DNA of 64,000 bases from Telmatactis stephensoni (taxonomy: Eukaryota; Cnidaria; Anthozoa; Actiniaria; Isophelliidae). The position numbers and the translations under genes were made by a program. The notes beneath the pieces are model-generated. The model searched no databases, had not been told where the DNA came from, and saw only the letters and a program-made list of their open reading frames with translations. The DNA is taken from assembly GCA_029948255.1 (NCBI GenBank), contig JALIZF010001820.1, forward strand, positions 124,001-188,000, in the 5' to 3' direction. Of this stretch, positions 37,005 through 50,298 are shown piece by piece (the stretch's first letter is position 1; the number at the start of each line of letters is the position of its first letter).

Positions 37005-40000
37005 ATGGCCGAAGAGAAACGCCCAAAGTACATGAATTGGATTTTGGAATGCATCAATTTGTTGAGAAGCCGAAAATCAAGGCCCGATCTTGAACGCATT
37101 TGTCGTACTATGCAAAAATGTCACGGAGTATCCGAAAAAGACACCGAAGAAGACTTGCGAGCCCTTGTGGAGGCTAAAATAGTGACCAGAAGGTCGTTTA
37201 AGGGAGCAATATCGTATAGGAATTCAGCCGGCTGGAGTAAAACACACGGGCCCGGCAAAGTGTCTAGGGCTGGGAGATGGGTTACAGAAGCTGTACGAGT
37301 TCTCGATCATGGACACGGAGTAACTACACAAGATATTGAACGCTACGTCGAAGAAAAACACCCTTATTATAATAACATAAGGCCGCGGATTAGAATGGCT
37401 GTGAATAGTGATGTAGAAAATGGTCGTATTTGGATGGTTGGAGACGGGCTGTACCGGTTATTGGAGGCCGCCGAGGTACGTTAATAAATTCTCAACAAAC
37501 TTGAATTTCATCTGCTTCCATAATTATGCTTGCTCTTTTGCCTAGTGTTATTGTAAATATCTTAGAAAAGCCCCCTGAATTTTTACAAGATAAGTACTTT
37601 TGTGGTTGCGTTACGTTGTTGCTTTTAATATTCGAAGGCAGTGAAATTGATCAAATTCCTTTTATTTGTCAATTTCTCTGCGGGTAATCCGCTCTGGTTC
37701 TGTCTACACATGCAATATAACAATTCCACAATTCATAGTAAATCCGATCACTGAAACAATACTCCATTGTGACATCATCAATGTAATTTGTTATAATAAC
37801 ATAGTGTATTGTTGTGAACTTTTATAAATTTGCATGCAAAAAGTAGTGCACTAGCCAATGAGACTGCCAGTGAGATTTTCATGATACGGTAGTATAAACT
37901 AAATCTTGGGCTTATACAACTTCACAAGAGGTTTTAAGGGATTATAAGTGGAAAAGCTTATATTTGGGGACTTACATGTAAAATGAGTAAAAATTTTGTT
38001 TCCAAATGGGCCAATCAAGTACTAGTCTCCCTCGCAGCCACTCCAAGCATAGGCTCAGACAAACTAAGTTTTTTTCATGGCTGATTATCAAGGGTTAGGG
38101 TTGCCACATTTTGCTTGTACATTGTCATATGGTAAGAAAAGAGAAGGAGAGTCATATTTGAGGGGGCTTATAGGGGTGGTGGCAGGGGTGGTTTTGGTGG
38201 GGTGGCGGAGGGGAGGGACTGAGGGCTTACGACCAGGGGAATATATAAACAGCTGAGTTTACATTGTTAGTGGAAATACATGTAGGGTGAAATGGGATAT
38301 AATAAAACTATTGTTTCAAATAGCTCATTAATCTAGTCAAGTAAAAGTAGTATAATTGGATTAAGGATGAAGTGCTCGGCTCTTGAATAAGTTCTCCAGG
38401 GATCACTAGGGGTCTTGGAAAACCTGCAAAGTCATGGCATGTTATAATTTCAAAAGTCATGGAATTTAGATTAAGGTCATGGAAAATCGTGGAAAATGAC
38501 ACAAGAACAAAAATGGTCGCTCCATGTCTGGAAAAAAGAAAAAAGAAAATAGTCCCAGTGGAAATTAAGTAATCCAGTTTCATTAAAAGTATCAGCTAAA
38601 TTTTGGTCATGGAAAATGGAAATTGTTATCAAAAAGGGCATTGAAAGTCATGGAATTTTGATACTCTAAAAGAGTACAAACTCTGTTCTCGATCTCTACA
38701 GTACTGTACCTTGCTTTTTCTTTGGCCTGCAAAGGGGCCCTCCGAGGGGATTGTGAAGGAGGAAAGGAGCTAGGATAGAAAGGGAGGAAGTACCTACCAT
38801 AATCCCTCTATGATATTAATTACAGAAAGACTTACTGAACTTTGGCTAATCAATCAACCAAAACAAATTCTAAGCTTTTGAAGATTATAAGGTCACACCT
38901 ATGTCAAAAAGCAATTAAATGTAATGGAATATCATTTTTTTTGGTAAACATACCTTCTTTTGTTAAACTTCTAGCCTGTGAATACAACAGTATAGGATGT
39001 GAGATGGCTTATTCACAGGCTATACATCTTGAAAGTCGTTTATCTTCTTTAATCTTAAATTAAAATAATAAACAAAAACTTGACTTGAATGGCTGTCTTG
39101 TCACATACATGAAACAGAGGTAGGACTTCAGACAAGTCCAGGATAGAACCACTTCCCCGTAAACAACATGTGTTGAGCATTTAAAACTGGGCAATTAAAA
39201 TATATTAACAGGTCCTGACATGGTTTGAAGCATATAATTTTATTGAAATTATTTAGAACCAAACTAAATCAAAATGACAAAAGATTTTCTAGGCTCCTTG
39301 TGAAACAATTTTTGCTAAGTTGTGAGGTACATGTATATCCCAACTTAGTGTTGAACTAAGGCTGCTCCATTTTTTCATGAAAAAATAAGTCTGAATGAAA
39401 TAATAATTTTAAAGGCCATTTTCAATAACCATGAAATTATTAAAATTAGGCTAATTATAGTAATATGTACAGCTGTGCCAACAGGTAGTTATGGTAACCA
39501 TAATGTCGAATATACATAGGTCATGTCTAGTGCATTCATGAATAATGAACGTGCTAAAGTATGCAAATTGGAGCAAGTACAACTAGTCTGGGTTTCTTGT
39601 TCATTTGCGTTGACATCAGCAGGAAGTATGTAAAGCAAAATGGAATATCTGGTAAATTTTATGTTTTACAGCCAAACATTAACCATTTTTATAATCACTT
39701 TGTGCACTGCTTTAAAAATATCCTATATATTTAAAGAATTCTTTATGAATTAGACACTTAAAATATTTGTTCCTTTCAACAAAGGCTTCCTAGAAATATG
39801 ATAAAGGACTGTTGGAATTCCTTTCTCTAATTGTGAGAAATTTGATCTCAGTTTTACCTAAGATTTGAGCACACTGTGTGTTATAATTATTAAGTGCATG
39901 TGCTAGCCAGGCTGTATTCGTTCAAGCATGTGTTTGAGACAAAATATGGACACGTCTGATAATGTTATTACCTGTTATGATTCGTCACAACTAGAAGTAC

Positions 40001-43000
40001 TTGTGGTCATAAGTTAAAATAATTGAGCTAGATTTAGATAGAGAGAGAATAATACATGTTGAATCAGAATAATTTTTTATTATTGCACTATTATATAGTT
40101 TGAAATAATATCTTGAATAGGATTGTCTCTAAATTATTGCTTGGTGTAATCATATAACACCTTATCTCTTTAGTTAACTAAATGGATGTTATTGTTGATC
40201 ATGGACTTTGCTAATTCTAACTTAGAATTAATATCCCCAAGTATCAAACCATTTAAGCCTACCAGTGAGAAAGCTTTTTGGTGAAGAATAATGTCTTGTT
40301 CAAAATGTTAACTATAATAATTATTGAAAGGCAATTATTCTAAGATATAAAACGTCATCAATTATAAGGTCTAATAGTCACTATTTTGTTTTACATACTG
40401 GTCTTAAAAGTAGACATCCAGTTACTGTTTTCAATAAATATATAATGTGTGATATATTTTACAGTATGATAAAATTACTATTCAAAGTGTTGAATGGTGA
40501 TAAATTATTTAAACTGTTTCAGAGCCCAGAGAGGGAAGTGAGTACAACTGAGCCTGTTTGTGACTTTTGCCTTCAGACGTCTGAGTGTAACCGGAAGGGA
40601 GAGCACGAGGATTTGTTAATTTGCAGAGACTGTGGAAATAAAGGTAAATCTATGTAAAGATTTTTAGAACTGGGGTCAGCAATGATGATGATGATGAACT
40701 AGTTTGTTAAGTTTTAATGATTTTTTGGCATGGATAGCCATGGGTGGGGGTGGCTGAGTGGTTAGAGCGATGGCCTTTCACCGCTGTGGTTCAGGTTCAA
40801 GTCCCATCTTGAGTGCCTGGATCATATGTGAACTTAGTTTGTTTGATGTGTTGTTCTCTCCTTGTCACAATGAGGGTTTTTGCTCTGGTTTCTCCAGGTT
40901 TTCCCCCTCCGTAAAAATCAACATGTGAGCTGAGAGTTTGTATGCTTCTAAAACAGTCAATGTAGTGGTAGTGTGTGTGAGTGGATAGTGCCCCCAATTA
41001 GTGCGCAAGTATTAGAAGACATGGCCGCTTAAATAAACAGTTATTCATTTTTATTTATTTATGTTAGAGGAGTTTGTGTATGGAGTGGGAAACTTACCAC
41101 ACGTAATGTCTATGAAAACATTCAAAATTCCAGCCATAACTGTGCTGTGCAGTGACCATGCTGTTTTCACAGTCATATGAAATCTGTTCTAAGAGTAATG
41201 TAATAATAATAATAATAATAATAATAACATATTTAACCAGGGTAGGCTCATCAGCTTGTGGCTGTTATCAAAAAGCGCCTTGTACATATTAAATGCAGAA
41301 CAGTTTGCTCTTGAGTGTGAAAACAGCTTTTATAGCATGACAGACTACAAAAGAACTTAATTTTACAAACATCATTGACACTAATGAAGTCACAACATTA
41401 CATGGTCCATGTCACACTTAATATATCAAAACTGCTCTACACAGAAATAATGGTGATATTACATGTATTAAATATTTGTTTATGGTCTCCAATTATAGCA
41501 CATCCAAGCTGCATGAATTACTCTCCAGATCTAACAGCTAGAATAAGGGACGACTGCTACGTCTTGGCAATGTATTGACTGTAAAACATGTGTTATATGT
41601 AACGATAGTGGAGACCCTGTAAGTATATATGCTCATCATCATTGTAATCATCATCAATAAACTGTCATCATCATCATAAATTGTTAGAGGTAAAATGTAC
41701 AGCAGAGTTCTTTTTGACCACCCTCATTTGCTTGAGCTTTGCACCTTAAGAACCATAAGATATAGCGACATTTTTGAGAGCAACCATTTTCTCAGGAGAA
41801 TTGAATCAAGGGGTTCTAGATTTTACCTTCAAGCTGACAATTTCTTTATAAAATTTGAAATCATTATGAAAAATTTAGGTTTTGGTGTAGCTGACTCACA
41901 AAGTCTATTTTGTGTGTTGCCCACGTTAAAACAGACTTTTGTGAGCCAACTATTCAACTACAAGTTTGAGCCCACAAAATGCTAAGTATTATACAGTAAG
42001 TCTTATTGTACAATAGTTGGGACAGCTTCCTATACTGTACTGCCTTCTGGCAGATTAAGAAGTTAATTGAGCTTTAAAGAGTGACCAATTGTGAGCAATA
42101 TGGAACTCCTCAAACAAACAGGCTGGAGATGTAACCTTAAGAATAAATAATGTAAATTATTATTTTGTTTACAATGTCATTACTTATGAAAGCTTACATA
42201 TTATAGTTGTATGTTATAAATTGTTACAGTTTTTAGGTCAGTTTTACCCATCTTAATTCTTGTTGTAAATATTTATATTTATTTTCTAATTATTTAGATT
42301 GAGTCATCAGTTTTTTTGTTCTTCCTAATTTGTCTTTTAGGGTAGTTTACTTTTCTGTGATGCCTGTGATAAAGGCTATCATATGCAATGCCATGTAGCC
42401 ACCTTTAGAAACAATGCCGTCAGGTTAGTACAAGGCTAGTACAGTGTACATAATTATATCAGGGGTGGATCCAGGAAACTCAGAAAGAGTCGGGGTCGGA
42501 ACAGTTGGACAATAATTAGTGCAGGGTCTAGTTGTTTGAAACGTTATTAGCTTTAACCCAGGATTAAATCTAAAGAAAACTGTGTTATCCCAAGATGAAC
42601 ACTAATCCACTTTGGGGGCGACCTTGCTGGGACCTCATGAGTCCATTAGTTGCTTCCTCACTTATAGTTTACTGTGAGTAACTGTCTTGTTACGTATTTG
42701 TGTTTTTTTATATACATGTATATATATTTACATATATATATTTATATTTACTATATCTACATATTGTCAAATCAAATAAATTGTTGGATAAAAATGAATG
42801 ATTTATTTTATAGGAAAATGGATATGTTATAATTGTGAAAATCACCCAACAAATCCAGCATCATTAGAAGAATTGAATGGAGTCACAGAAATTAGAGTTG
42901 AAAGAAGAGGTGAAGACTTGAATTCTTTGACTGGAAATTCTCGTAGTCACAGTCAAGGCGATGAAGAAATGGAAGAAGAACGAACTATAGAAGTAAAAGA

Positions 43001-45785
43001 CATGCACGTACAAGGTGAGCTGCATGATTTTGTGTGCTTGACTACACTAATGAAGGGTTCTCTGTGAAAATGACCTATTAGTAAGCGACTTTTCGATGGG
43101 TGTCCAGACATTTTATTTTAGCACAGGAAAGTTAATTATATTAATAACATTTTATACCATTGAAAAAATATCATCAAAAACATCACTTAGGCCATTTTCA
43201 CATGGAGCCCTTCACTTGCTCTTTATTTCTGGTTAAAGTACAGTAAAACAAAGGGTGTGTTAGTCAGGGAGGATCAAATGTAGATGATTTTGTTCCTCAA
43301 AATGATCTATGTTCATTATACACTGTTTCATACAGCAGTTTTCAGTCAAAACTCTAAACATTGCCAAATGAAAGCAAACAATACCATGAACATTACAAGG
43401 TGCCCAACCAGATAGCCACATGTGTTTTGTGGGTGGATTTCCAAAAACTGTTTGGCAATGTTCAGAGTTATCTGACAGAAGAAGAAATCAATTGGCAGCT
43501 CGGAGTGGCATTTCTAATACATGTCAGAGTTTGCAGAATATTGAAAACCTGCACTAAGGTCTGACTGTAAACTAGAACTGGCCAAAAATGCCAACTAATT
43601 AGTCCCTTAGCTGACTACTTTTGTTTTGTGTCATTTTAACATTGTAGCTGTTGATGGATAAATGATAGTACTTCCGCATATATATATAGCTGTTACTATT
43701 TCTTGTAAGCCTTTTGCTTCAAAATTTAATAACAGGCATTATCCCTCAGGGCCCAGTTTCTTGAAGGTGGGTTAGCACTAAACCAGGGTTAAGTCTGAAG
43801 AAAACCTTTGATTTTATACCTGGGTTAGTGAAAATCTGCCTTTGAGCGACCACACCCAGGAGGGGTGCAGCAGTATATAAATCAGAAAAAATCCAGGGTA
43901 TACATGTTATGTATTTTGGAAAAGCATTGAGAAGAAAAGGACCTAAAGTCATCTCAGGAGGGGATGCACACCCCTGCACCTCATTATCAATCTGTGCTGC
44001 CTGTTGCTAGGTCTTGCTCCACATTAATTTTTTCTCTGGTAGACAGGCAAAATGTTTGTTCCCAGTCTAACCCCCTTACTTCTAATGGTTGTACACCAAT
44101 TGATCAGGAGTGAGCGACATTGTCCAATTAGATGTGGCATTCAAGGGGAATTTTCCTTTAGTCATGAGGTGCAATTATATATATTTTTTCTAATATATTA
44201 TGTTAATCTGTAGTTGATGCAGAGAATGTTCAAAGAGAGCTAGAAATGTTATCACAGTCTACCCCACCATGTACTCCACCATTACCCTCTTCAATAGCTT
44301 CAACATCAACGTCAGACATGACAGATGTCAAGAATGGAATCCTGCATTCAGTAAAAAATGGTAAAATTTATTGAACAGTGCATCTGTTATATGTTTGATA
44401 GGGCAATATTTAGGCAATCAAATATACCTCTTTAGCTTGATATATAAATTGTCCATTTCAGACAATGTCCATGTGACATGATCTCTTGAGAATTGTTCTT
44501 TTATTATGAACATGTTAATGTATTTACATATGAAAGAATCAACTCCCAAGAGTAGCATCACATGGTCTGAAATGGGAAAACAAACAACAAAGCTAAAGAT
44601 GTCTATTAAATTGTCTCATTTTCATCAGAACATTTGATTATAGCAGATAACTCACCTTTAGATGTGGCTGAATGGAATTCAGGCAAAGTTAAAAACAAGG
44701 TATCTGGTCAGCAGTCTCTCGTGAGCATGCTGGGACCCTATAGGCATGCTGGGGGCTCCCACATGTATCCAGACTGGCTTGTGGATCATGGCATTCCACC
44801 ATTGTTGAGAGTGAGATACAATACAGATGTTTCGAGGAGACTATGGCCAATATCTTTCTGTTTATTCAACAGAGGAATCATCAAAAGCAAAGTATCAGAA
44901 TGCAAAGAATATTCCTAAAAATATGACAGCTGATGCTTCAAAATGGGAGGTTGCTGATGTTATAAAATTTCTAGAGTCTGTAGGCTTTCCTCAAGAAGCC
45001 AAAAACTTTGCTGATCAGGTAAGACATATATAATTTTAGAACTTAGATTTGTAAAGTTCGAAAAGGCATGAAAGAGTGAAGAAGAACATCATTGGTTGCC
45101 TGTTACCTGTGAGATTAACAAAACCATCACAGAGCTTGACAGCTCTATCAACACCACATTTTATGCTGTCTACCTCATTACATCTAACACACATGAAGTT
45201 CTTTGACAATCTGATCCCAGTTTCACAAAGCAAATGTAACTGACGATCTGGTAAATCCCAAATCGTGGTCATATTTTCTGAAGATTTATATCAGTCTTAA
45301 CTTTTATTATTTTTCATGTTGAAAGCCAAAATGTTTTAATGACTGTGTAATTTGTTATTTTTGTTGAGTCTGCTCGAGCTAAAATCCTCTTCAGTTTATA
45401 TACAAGACAGTGTTTGTAACATACAACTTTAATTACAAGTACTTGTAAGTTACATGTACGCACACTAAAAATGGGTGCCTGTACCCCATTTGCCCTGTAG
45501 CTTTAATGCTAGCAGAATTAAGCTAAAATGAGTCCTGCATCTGAACTAAAAGATCCCTTAAGAGCTGTCTATCTTGCATGATTGTCTGCTTCTATGGAGT
45601 TTGCTGCTGCATGCATGTAAATGTTATACAATGATGTTATTTTTTAATAGGAAATTGATGGTAAAGCCTTGCTCTTAATGTCAAGAAATGATGTGCTAAC
45701 AGGAATGTCACTAAAACTAGGACCTGCTTTAAAAATCTATGTACATGTTTCCAAGCTACAGAAGTGTCAACCTAAAAGCACATAG
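37005..45785 (+). CDS. Chromatin-reader protein: two winged helices, double PHD finger, SAM domain
   Basis: Probably a nuclear reader of CpG DNA and acylated histone H3. Exons: 37005-37475, 40523-40643, 41499-41618, 42341-42423, 42814-43014, 44214-44360, 44629-44699, 44827-45018, 45651-45785 (stop TAG). Residues about 5-75 match the KAT6/SAMD1 winged helix ([12 protein letters not shown]...RPDLERIC); 88-155 match the KAT6 second, H15-like winged helix ([16 protein letters not shown]). Exons 2-5 form a double PHD finger ([48 protein letters not shown]). The last two exons encode a SAMD1-type SAM domain ([29 protein letters not shown]). No MYST acetyltransferase is present. About 512 residues. 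Exons 3 and 4 each carry one surplus base against phase and family. Exons 7-8 could instead be one exon, 44629-45018, that would also be one base out. Confidence 0.85.
40745..41035 (+). mobile_element. tRNA-derived SINE
   Basis: The head has RNA polymerase III promoter boxes: A box TGGCTGAGTGG (about 40750) and B box GGTTCAAGTCC (about 40793). There is no acceptor-stem pairing, so it is not a functional tRNA. The body carries a GTTTTCCCCCTCC-like segment and an A/T-rich tail. It lies in the intron between PHD exons 2 and 3. Confidence 0.7.
44463..44585. mobile_element. Fold-back element, copy A (related copy at 52236-52360)
   Basis: Starts CATGTGACATGATCTCTTGAG and ends CTCCCAAGAGTAGCATCACATG, with a TATGAACATGTTAATG core. 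The same element, inverted, lies at 52236-52360. Confidence 0.7.
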
Positions 45786-46599
45786 TACAGCTGTAAAAAT
45801 GTGTTCACAGGGGAATGGACAAGAAAATTTTTTATACTTGGGTACAAGAATTTCACCAGATGGAGAGTGATAAAAGAAGTTCCAAGAAGAGGTAGAAGCA
45901 ATATGAAATTTCATCTTCAAAGACCTCTGGCATTAGCCATGGTTTAAATGTTCCCAGAATTCAAGAGAGACAGGATTCTTGGTGTAGTTTTTCAACAAAG
46001 AGTAGATACTTTTTGTATGAGTGTGAATTGTACGGTGGTGTGGCATGACCATGTTAGTGCCATGTCAAAATTCCTGCTCTAACCATGCCGTAACTGTTAT
46101 TTTCACATTCATAGGGAAACTGCTCTGTGTTTTTTTGGGTGACAGATCTAGTACCTCAGTGAGGTTGTGATTTGCGACTTCAAAAATACTTTTCTAAACC
46201 TTATTCTTAATAGAAATAATTGATAGTAATGTTATAGCATGTATTTGCATTAGATTACAGCTTAGCATTCCATGTATATGTGTCATAGAAATCATTTAAG
46301 GTCCTTTTGATTGCGGGGTAACATTTACCCTTTTGGGGATGAGGGGGGATAGTCAAATTGTTTATCATTATATACATTTTCTAATTCTTTGCTTTAAACA
46401 AGAGTGTTTACTGAGGTACATGCAATATTTAAAAAATTGTAAACTTTGAATTCCTAAATTAACTTTCAATTGTTATTGTTTCAAAGTGTTCTAGTGAACA
46501 ATCTGCACTGTAAAGAAAGTGGTCAGCTGTACAGCAGAACTCCTACCGTACCACTAATGTGGTCACCTACGGGGCAAAAATAAGTGACCGTAATGTAGG

Positions 46600-47115
46600 T
46601 GAACCTTCACTAGCAGACACCTCCAGTAAGTGTACACCTCCTATAAGTGGACACCTCCCATAAGTGGACAGCAACCCTTGGTCCCTTCTCCTAACAAACT
46701 CTACATTTTTAACCTCCCATAAGCAGACACCTCTCATACGTGGACAGCAACCCTTGGTCCCTTCTCCTAACAAACTCTACATTTTTAACCTCCCATAAGC
46801 AGACACCTCCCATAAGTGGACAGTAAACCTTGGTCCCTTCTCCTAACAAACTCTACATTTTAACCTCCCATAAGCAGACACCTCTCATACGTGGACAGCA
46901 ACCCTTGGTCCCTTCTCCTAACAAACTCTACATTTTTAACCTCCCATAAGCAGACACCTCCCATAAGTGGACAGTAAACCTTGGTCCCTTCTCCTAACAA
47001 ACTCTACATTTTAACCTCCCATAAGCAGACACCTCTCATACGTGGACAGCAACCCTTCTCCTAACAAACTCTACATTTTAACCTCCCATAAACAAACACC
47101 TCTCATAAGTGTTAT
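46600..47115. repeat. 76-bp minisatellite, about six copies
   Basis: The anchor GGTCCCTTCTCCTAACAAAC recurs at about 46680, 46756, 46832, 46908 and 46984, so the period is 75-76 bp, with a shortened copy after that. Alternate units differ (GGACAGCAACCC against GGACAGTAAACC), giving a 152-bp higher-order unit. A related single unit lies at about 58511-58595. Confidence 0.9.
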
Positions 47116-47835
47116 TGACCACTTACTAACCACTTATTGACCACTACTTACTAACCACTTATTGACCAATTTCTGACCACTTGTGGCCTGCAACTTAATG
47201 ATCACTTAATTATCACATGGTTCGAATTATTCACTATTACCAAATCAAAGTGTTAATTAATTTGAATATCTTAGTGAAATGCTCAAGCATAAACATATGC
47301 ATAACCATAGTATCATCCATTGTATCTATAAGTTATTGTTTCAAATTTTGAAAATATTCTTTTTGATATTTTGAATAAAGAAAACTAAAGGCAGTTACAT
47401 TTATCTGAATTCAGATTGTATTACTTTGGAGATGCAAGATGTCTCATTTCAGTCAGGTTTTTATGAGCAAAATAAGGAGAGACAACATACACAGACTCAA
47501 TAAAGAAAGAGTGGAAATCTGTAACAGTATAAAAAAGAAAGAACTTAATTACTCAGACTCTGCAGTAAAGAATATGCTTATTATAATAAGCATATATTCT
47601 TTAGCAATGACATCTTTACAGTAAATTTCTTGTACCTGTGCACAAATACTACTAATTCTGCACATATTTTACTTTTGCTTATGTCACTGATTATCAAACA
47701 CTTGCTCTTCAATTTGGGCTTGATTCACAAGCTGAAAGTGCTAAATACTCAGTGTTCTTGCCTCAAGTAAAATAGTCGAAGTAGATCTTGGCCTTACTCT
47801 CTGTTCATGCTACAATTTGCACTGATTGAAGAGTT

Positions 47836-48070
47836 ACCCACAAAGATGGCTAAAGTGACTTTAGATGATTTCCCAAATGGTCACTGGACTTCCCTATGGT
47901 AAAATATCTCTAGACATCAGCCAAACATCACTTAGGCCATTTTTATGGGCATCCCTTCAATTAAATACAATGGTTCAAAGCAGTACTGTTGGACTTCCCT
48001 GTGGTAAAATATCTCCTGGACATCAACCAAAAGTCACTTAGGCCATTTTTATGGGCATCCCTTTTATTGC
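47836..48070. repeat. Partly duplicated dispersed repeat
   Basis: TCACTTAGGCCATTTTTATG plus GGCATCCCTT occurs twice, ending at about 47950 and 48065, each preceded by TTGGACTTCCCT or a close variant. Related fragments lie at about 21390-21535, 33862-33912 and 43170-43215. Confidence 0.7.
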
Positions 48071-48510
48071 AACAGAAAGACACCTCTAAGTTGCCAAGGA
48101 TGGCGTAAATTTGGCATTTACAATATGCTACAACAAACAATGTTTACTTGTCAAGGTATTGTGACAAATAAGCTAGTGCAACAAATTTAACAATTGCATG
48201 AATCCACTGACTTGAACATTTAAAGTTATTGTGGATTTGCAGAAATATCAGCCATTACTTTTGGCTTCATTTAATACAAAATGCTTTTTTATTGCTTTGT
48301 CACTTCTAATATTAGTAATGTAATATTTAAAAACAATAATTAGAATAAATTGTGATTTAGGTATTCATCTGAGCGTAGAAACAGCCTATGCATCCATCAA
48401 ATGCAATAAAATTAAAAATAAATATATTTGTCATAATGTTTGGTAAATTGTTTTTTTTTATGGGTTTGAAGTAGGATATCTATGCAAGCCCAGCTGTTGT
48501 CAAGGAAACT

Positions 48511-48846
48511 CATAGCTGCCAACCCCCAATTCTTTCGTATCTGGAGATCAACATTTTTTTCCTTAGAATTGGATCGATTTTCAGGGGGGAGAGGAGACTC
48601 AGTGGGACAAACTGTACTCGAGGCTACATTGCGCTATCTCCGTGGTCAATTTTCCTACCCCACTTGGGGGGGGGGGGGGGGGGGGGGTTGGAAAGACGAT
48701 ATTTCAAGAAAGATAGACGATATTTCAGTTAAAATGGCCGCGATTTTAGGATTCGAGTGATTATCCGGGAGATTTAGGTCTTTATTCGGGAGACGAGGCC
48801 CAAAATCTGGAGACTCCCGGATTATCTGGGAGGGTTGGCAGCTATG
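48511..48846. mobile_element. Inverted-repeat element containing a poly-G run
   Basis: Termini CATAGCTGCCAACCC and GGGTTGGCAGCTATG. Inside lies an unbroken run of about 20 G starting near 48666, which could form a G-quadruplex. Confidence 0.75.
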
Positions 48847-49868
48847 GAAACTGTTGCCAGGCCAGGAGTTATTCATAGGCTCCAAAGAACCTTTCCCCTC
48901 TACTAGTTTCAAACTTTGGTTTGGGGCTGGTAGCTCTCTTGTTCTCCAGTGAATCAATTTATTATCAATAAAAAAATGAGTTGTTGATCACCTCTGGACA
49001 AGAATTTATGCACTGTCTGCTCTCCTCTTCAAAAACTTCTAAAATCCGAACTATTTCATTTAATTGCTTTGGAAAACATTAACAAAATAATACTTGTTAT
49101 CCTAGAAAAGAAATTTCTGAAAATCCCCGAAAAAATCTAAAACACCTGATTTATCAGGTTTTCCCCATAAAAATATTTCATGTGATGACTAATAGCATAG
49201 TTTTAGTTTTTGATTTGTTACTAAGGATACATCATTACTAAATAAGGAAATTTTGGTCAGATTTATAAAAATGCTTATAAATATTATATAGTAGTTTCTG
49301 TATGATTCCATACCTGGAAAGTAAATGATGGCAAAAAAATTATCAAATTACTTTTCATTTGAGATGTACATAATGTTTAAAAAAATATTCTGAATAGATT
49401 TTTCCCTTTAGCCTTTTGTGGCATAATTTATGTATTTTGTATTTTTCCAAAAAAACACCGCGTTGCGAGGAAAACAATTTTTTCAGACTATTTCAAGCGA
49501 TTGTGCAATCAAACCGGCTTGGATTTCAAAATATTTACATCTACTGAATATTTATAACGTAGAAACGGGAATTTAATCACGTTTGATTGATCACCAAATT
49601 CACCACAAAAACCAGTTTGACGTGTTTGACAAAATTTTCCTCAAGCGGGGGTAGTGTACTATCGACTTTATAGGACCTCATAATATCAATAAATCTTCGG
49701 AAATAAAAGCAAAAAAAGGTTTCTGTAGCATCTTATTGTACAGGTTTTTATTGATTTTTGCCATTTGACTTCAATTTTTAATAATATTTGAGGATTTTTG
49801 AAAGAAAAAATAATTTGATTATTACCCCACCCCCGGTAAATTATTCCTTGGCGAGTACTGTTGTGTGC

Positions 49869-49876
49869 TATATAAA
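49869..49876 (+). promoter_or_regulatory. TATA box upstream of the four-helix-bundle gene
   Basis: TATATAAA lies about 430 bp upstream of the likely start codon and would place transcription start near 49900. A clear TATA box suits a regulated rather than housekeeping promoter; that is inference. Confidence 0.5.
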
Positions 49877-50038
49877 GTCATCACACGCGGACCCGTTATT
49901 CATCTCGAGCTTCGGCGGAGAGAATATTTTGTGGTTGTTAGTCAGTGTTCTTGGCGAGAAAAAAAGCTCTGGTTCTACAGGACCAAAACCTATCCTAAAT
50001 GATTGAAATTTTTGATGATCCATTGGAGATCGACTCGG

Positions 50039-50113
50039 ATGGCAAGTGAATTATCCTCCAACAACTGTCTGCTGCGAATTCTCTTCCAAATAGTTCACGA
50101 CGAGGGAAGCTAA
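50039..50113 (+). other. Upstream open reading frame in the leader
   Basis: ATG 50039 opens a 24-codon frame ending in TAA, inside the presumed 5' UTR of the gene at 50299. It could reduce translation of the main frame. Confidence 0.35.
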
Positions 50114-50298
50114 TTCGAACAAGAAGGACTTGAGAGAGGGTTCAATCTCTCTGTTACATAACTGGGAAGATTTAAGGGAATTTAAAATAATCAGTAAAAC
50201 AAGAGAAGAACTTTCATTGAGAATTTTCTCAAGGAGAAATGAAGAGAGAAACACTCACTAAATTCATCGAGAAAGCATCTATTTTCAAACCAGTAGCA

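Larger units (their letters stand above)
45786..49860. other. Intergenic region: 3' end of chromatin-reader gene and repeats
   Basis: Probable 3' UTR sequence follows 45785, though the polyadenylation site is not fixed. Then come a 76-bp minisatellite (46600-47115), a partly duplicated dispersed repeat (47836-48070) and an inverted-repeat element with a poly-G run (48511-48846). No further gene was seen. Confidence 0.6.

Noticed and set aside
38842..39063. 73-codon plus-strand frame in the first intron of the chromatin-reader gene
   Set aside because: No domain, no splice fit with its neighbours, and it runs through a short inverted repeat (TAGCCTGTGAATA / TATTCACAGGCTA region).
40745..40820. 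Functional tRNA gene
   Set aside because: A and B boxes are present but the 5' and 3' ends do not pair as an acceptor stem and a SINE body follows.
41695..41985. 96-codon plus-strand frame between PHD exons
   Set aside because: No recognisable family; the PHD finger is complete without it. Chance frame or old repeat.
44700..44826. Coding segment between the two parts of the SAM-domain region
   Set aside because: It is open and looks protein-like, but joining it to the SAM frame requires a one-base shift, whereas splicing it out as a 127-bp intron keeps phase. Kept as an alternative only.
46567..46773. Small Cys/Gly-rich minus-strand frame
   Set aside because: Lies inside the 76-bp minisatellite and repeats with its period.
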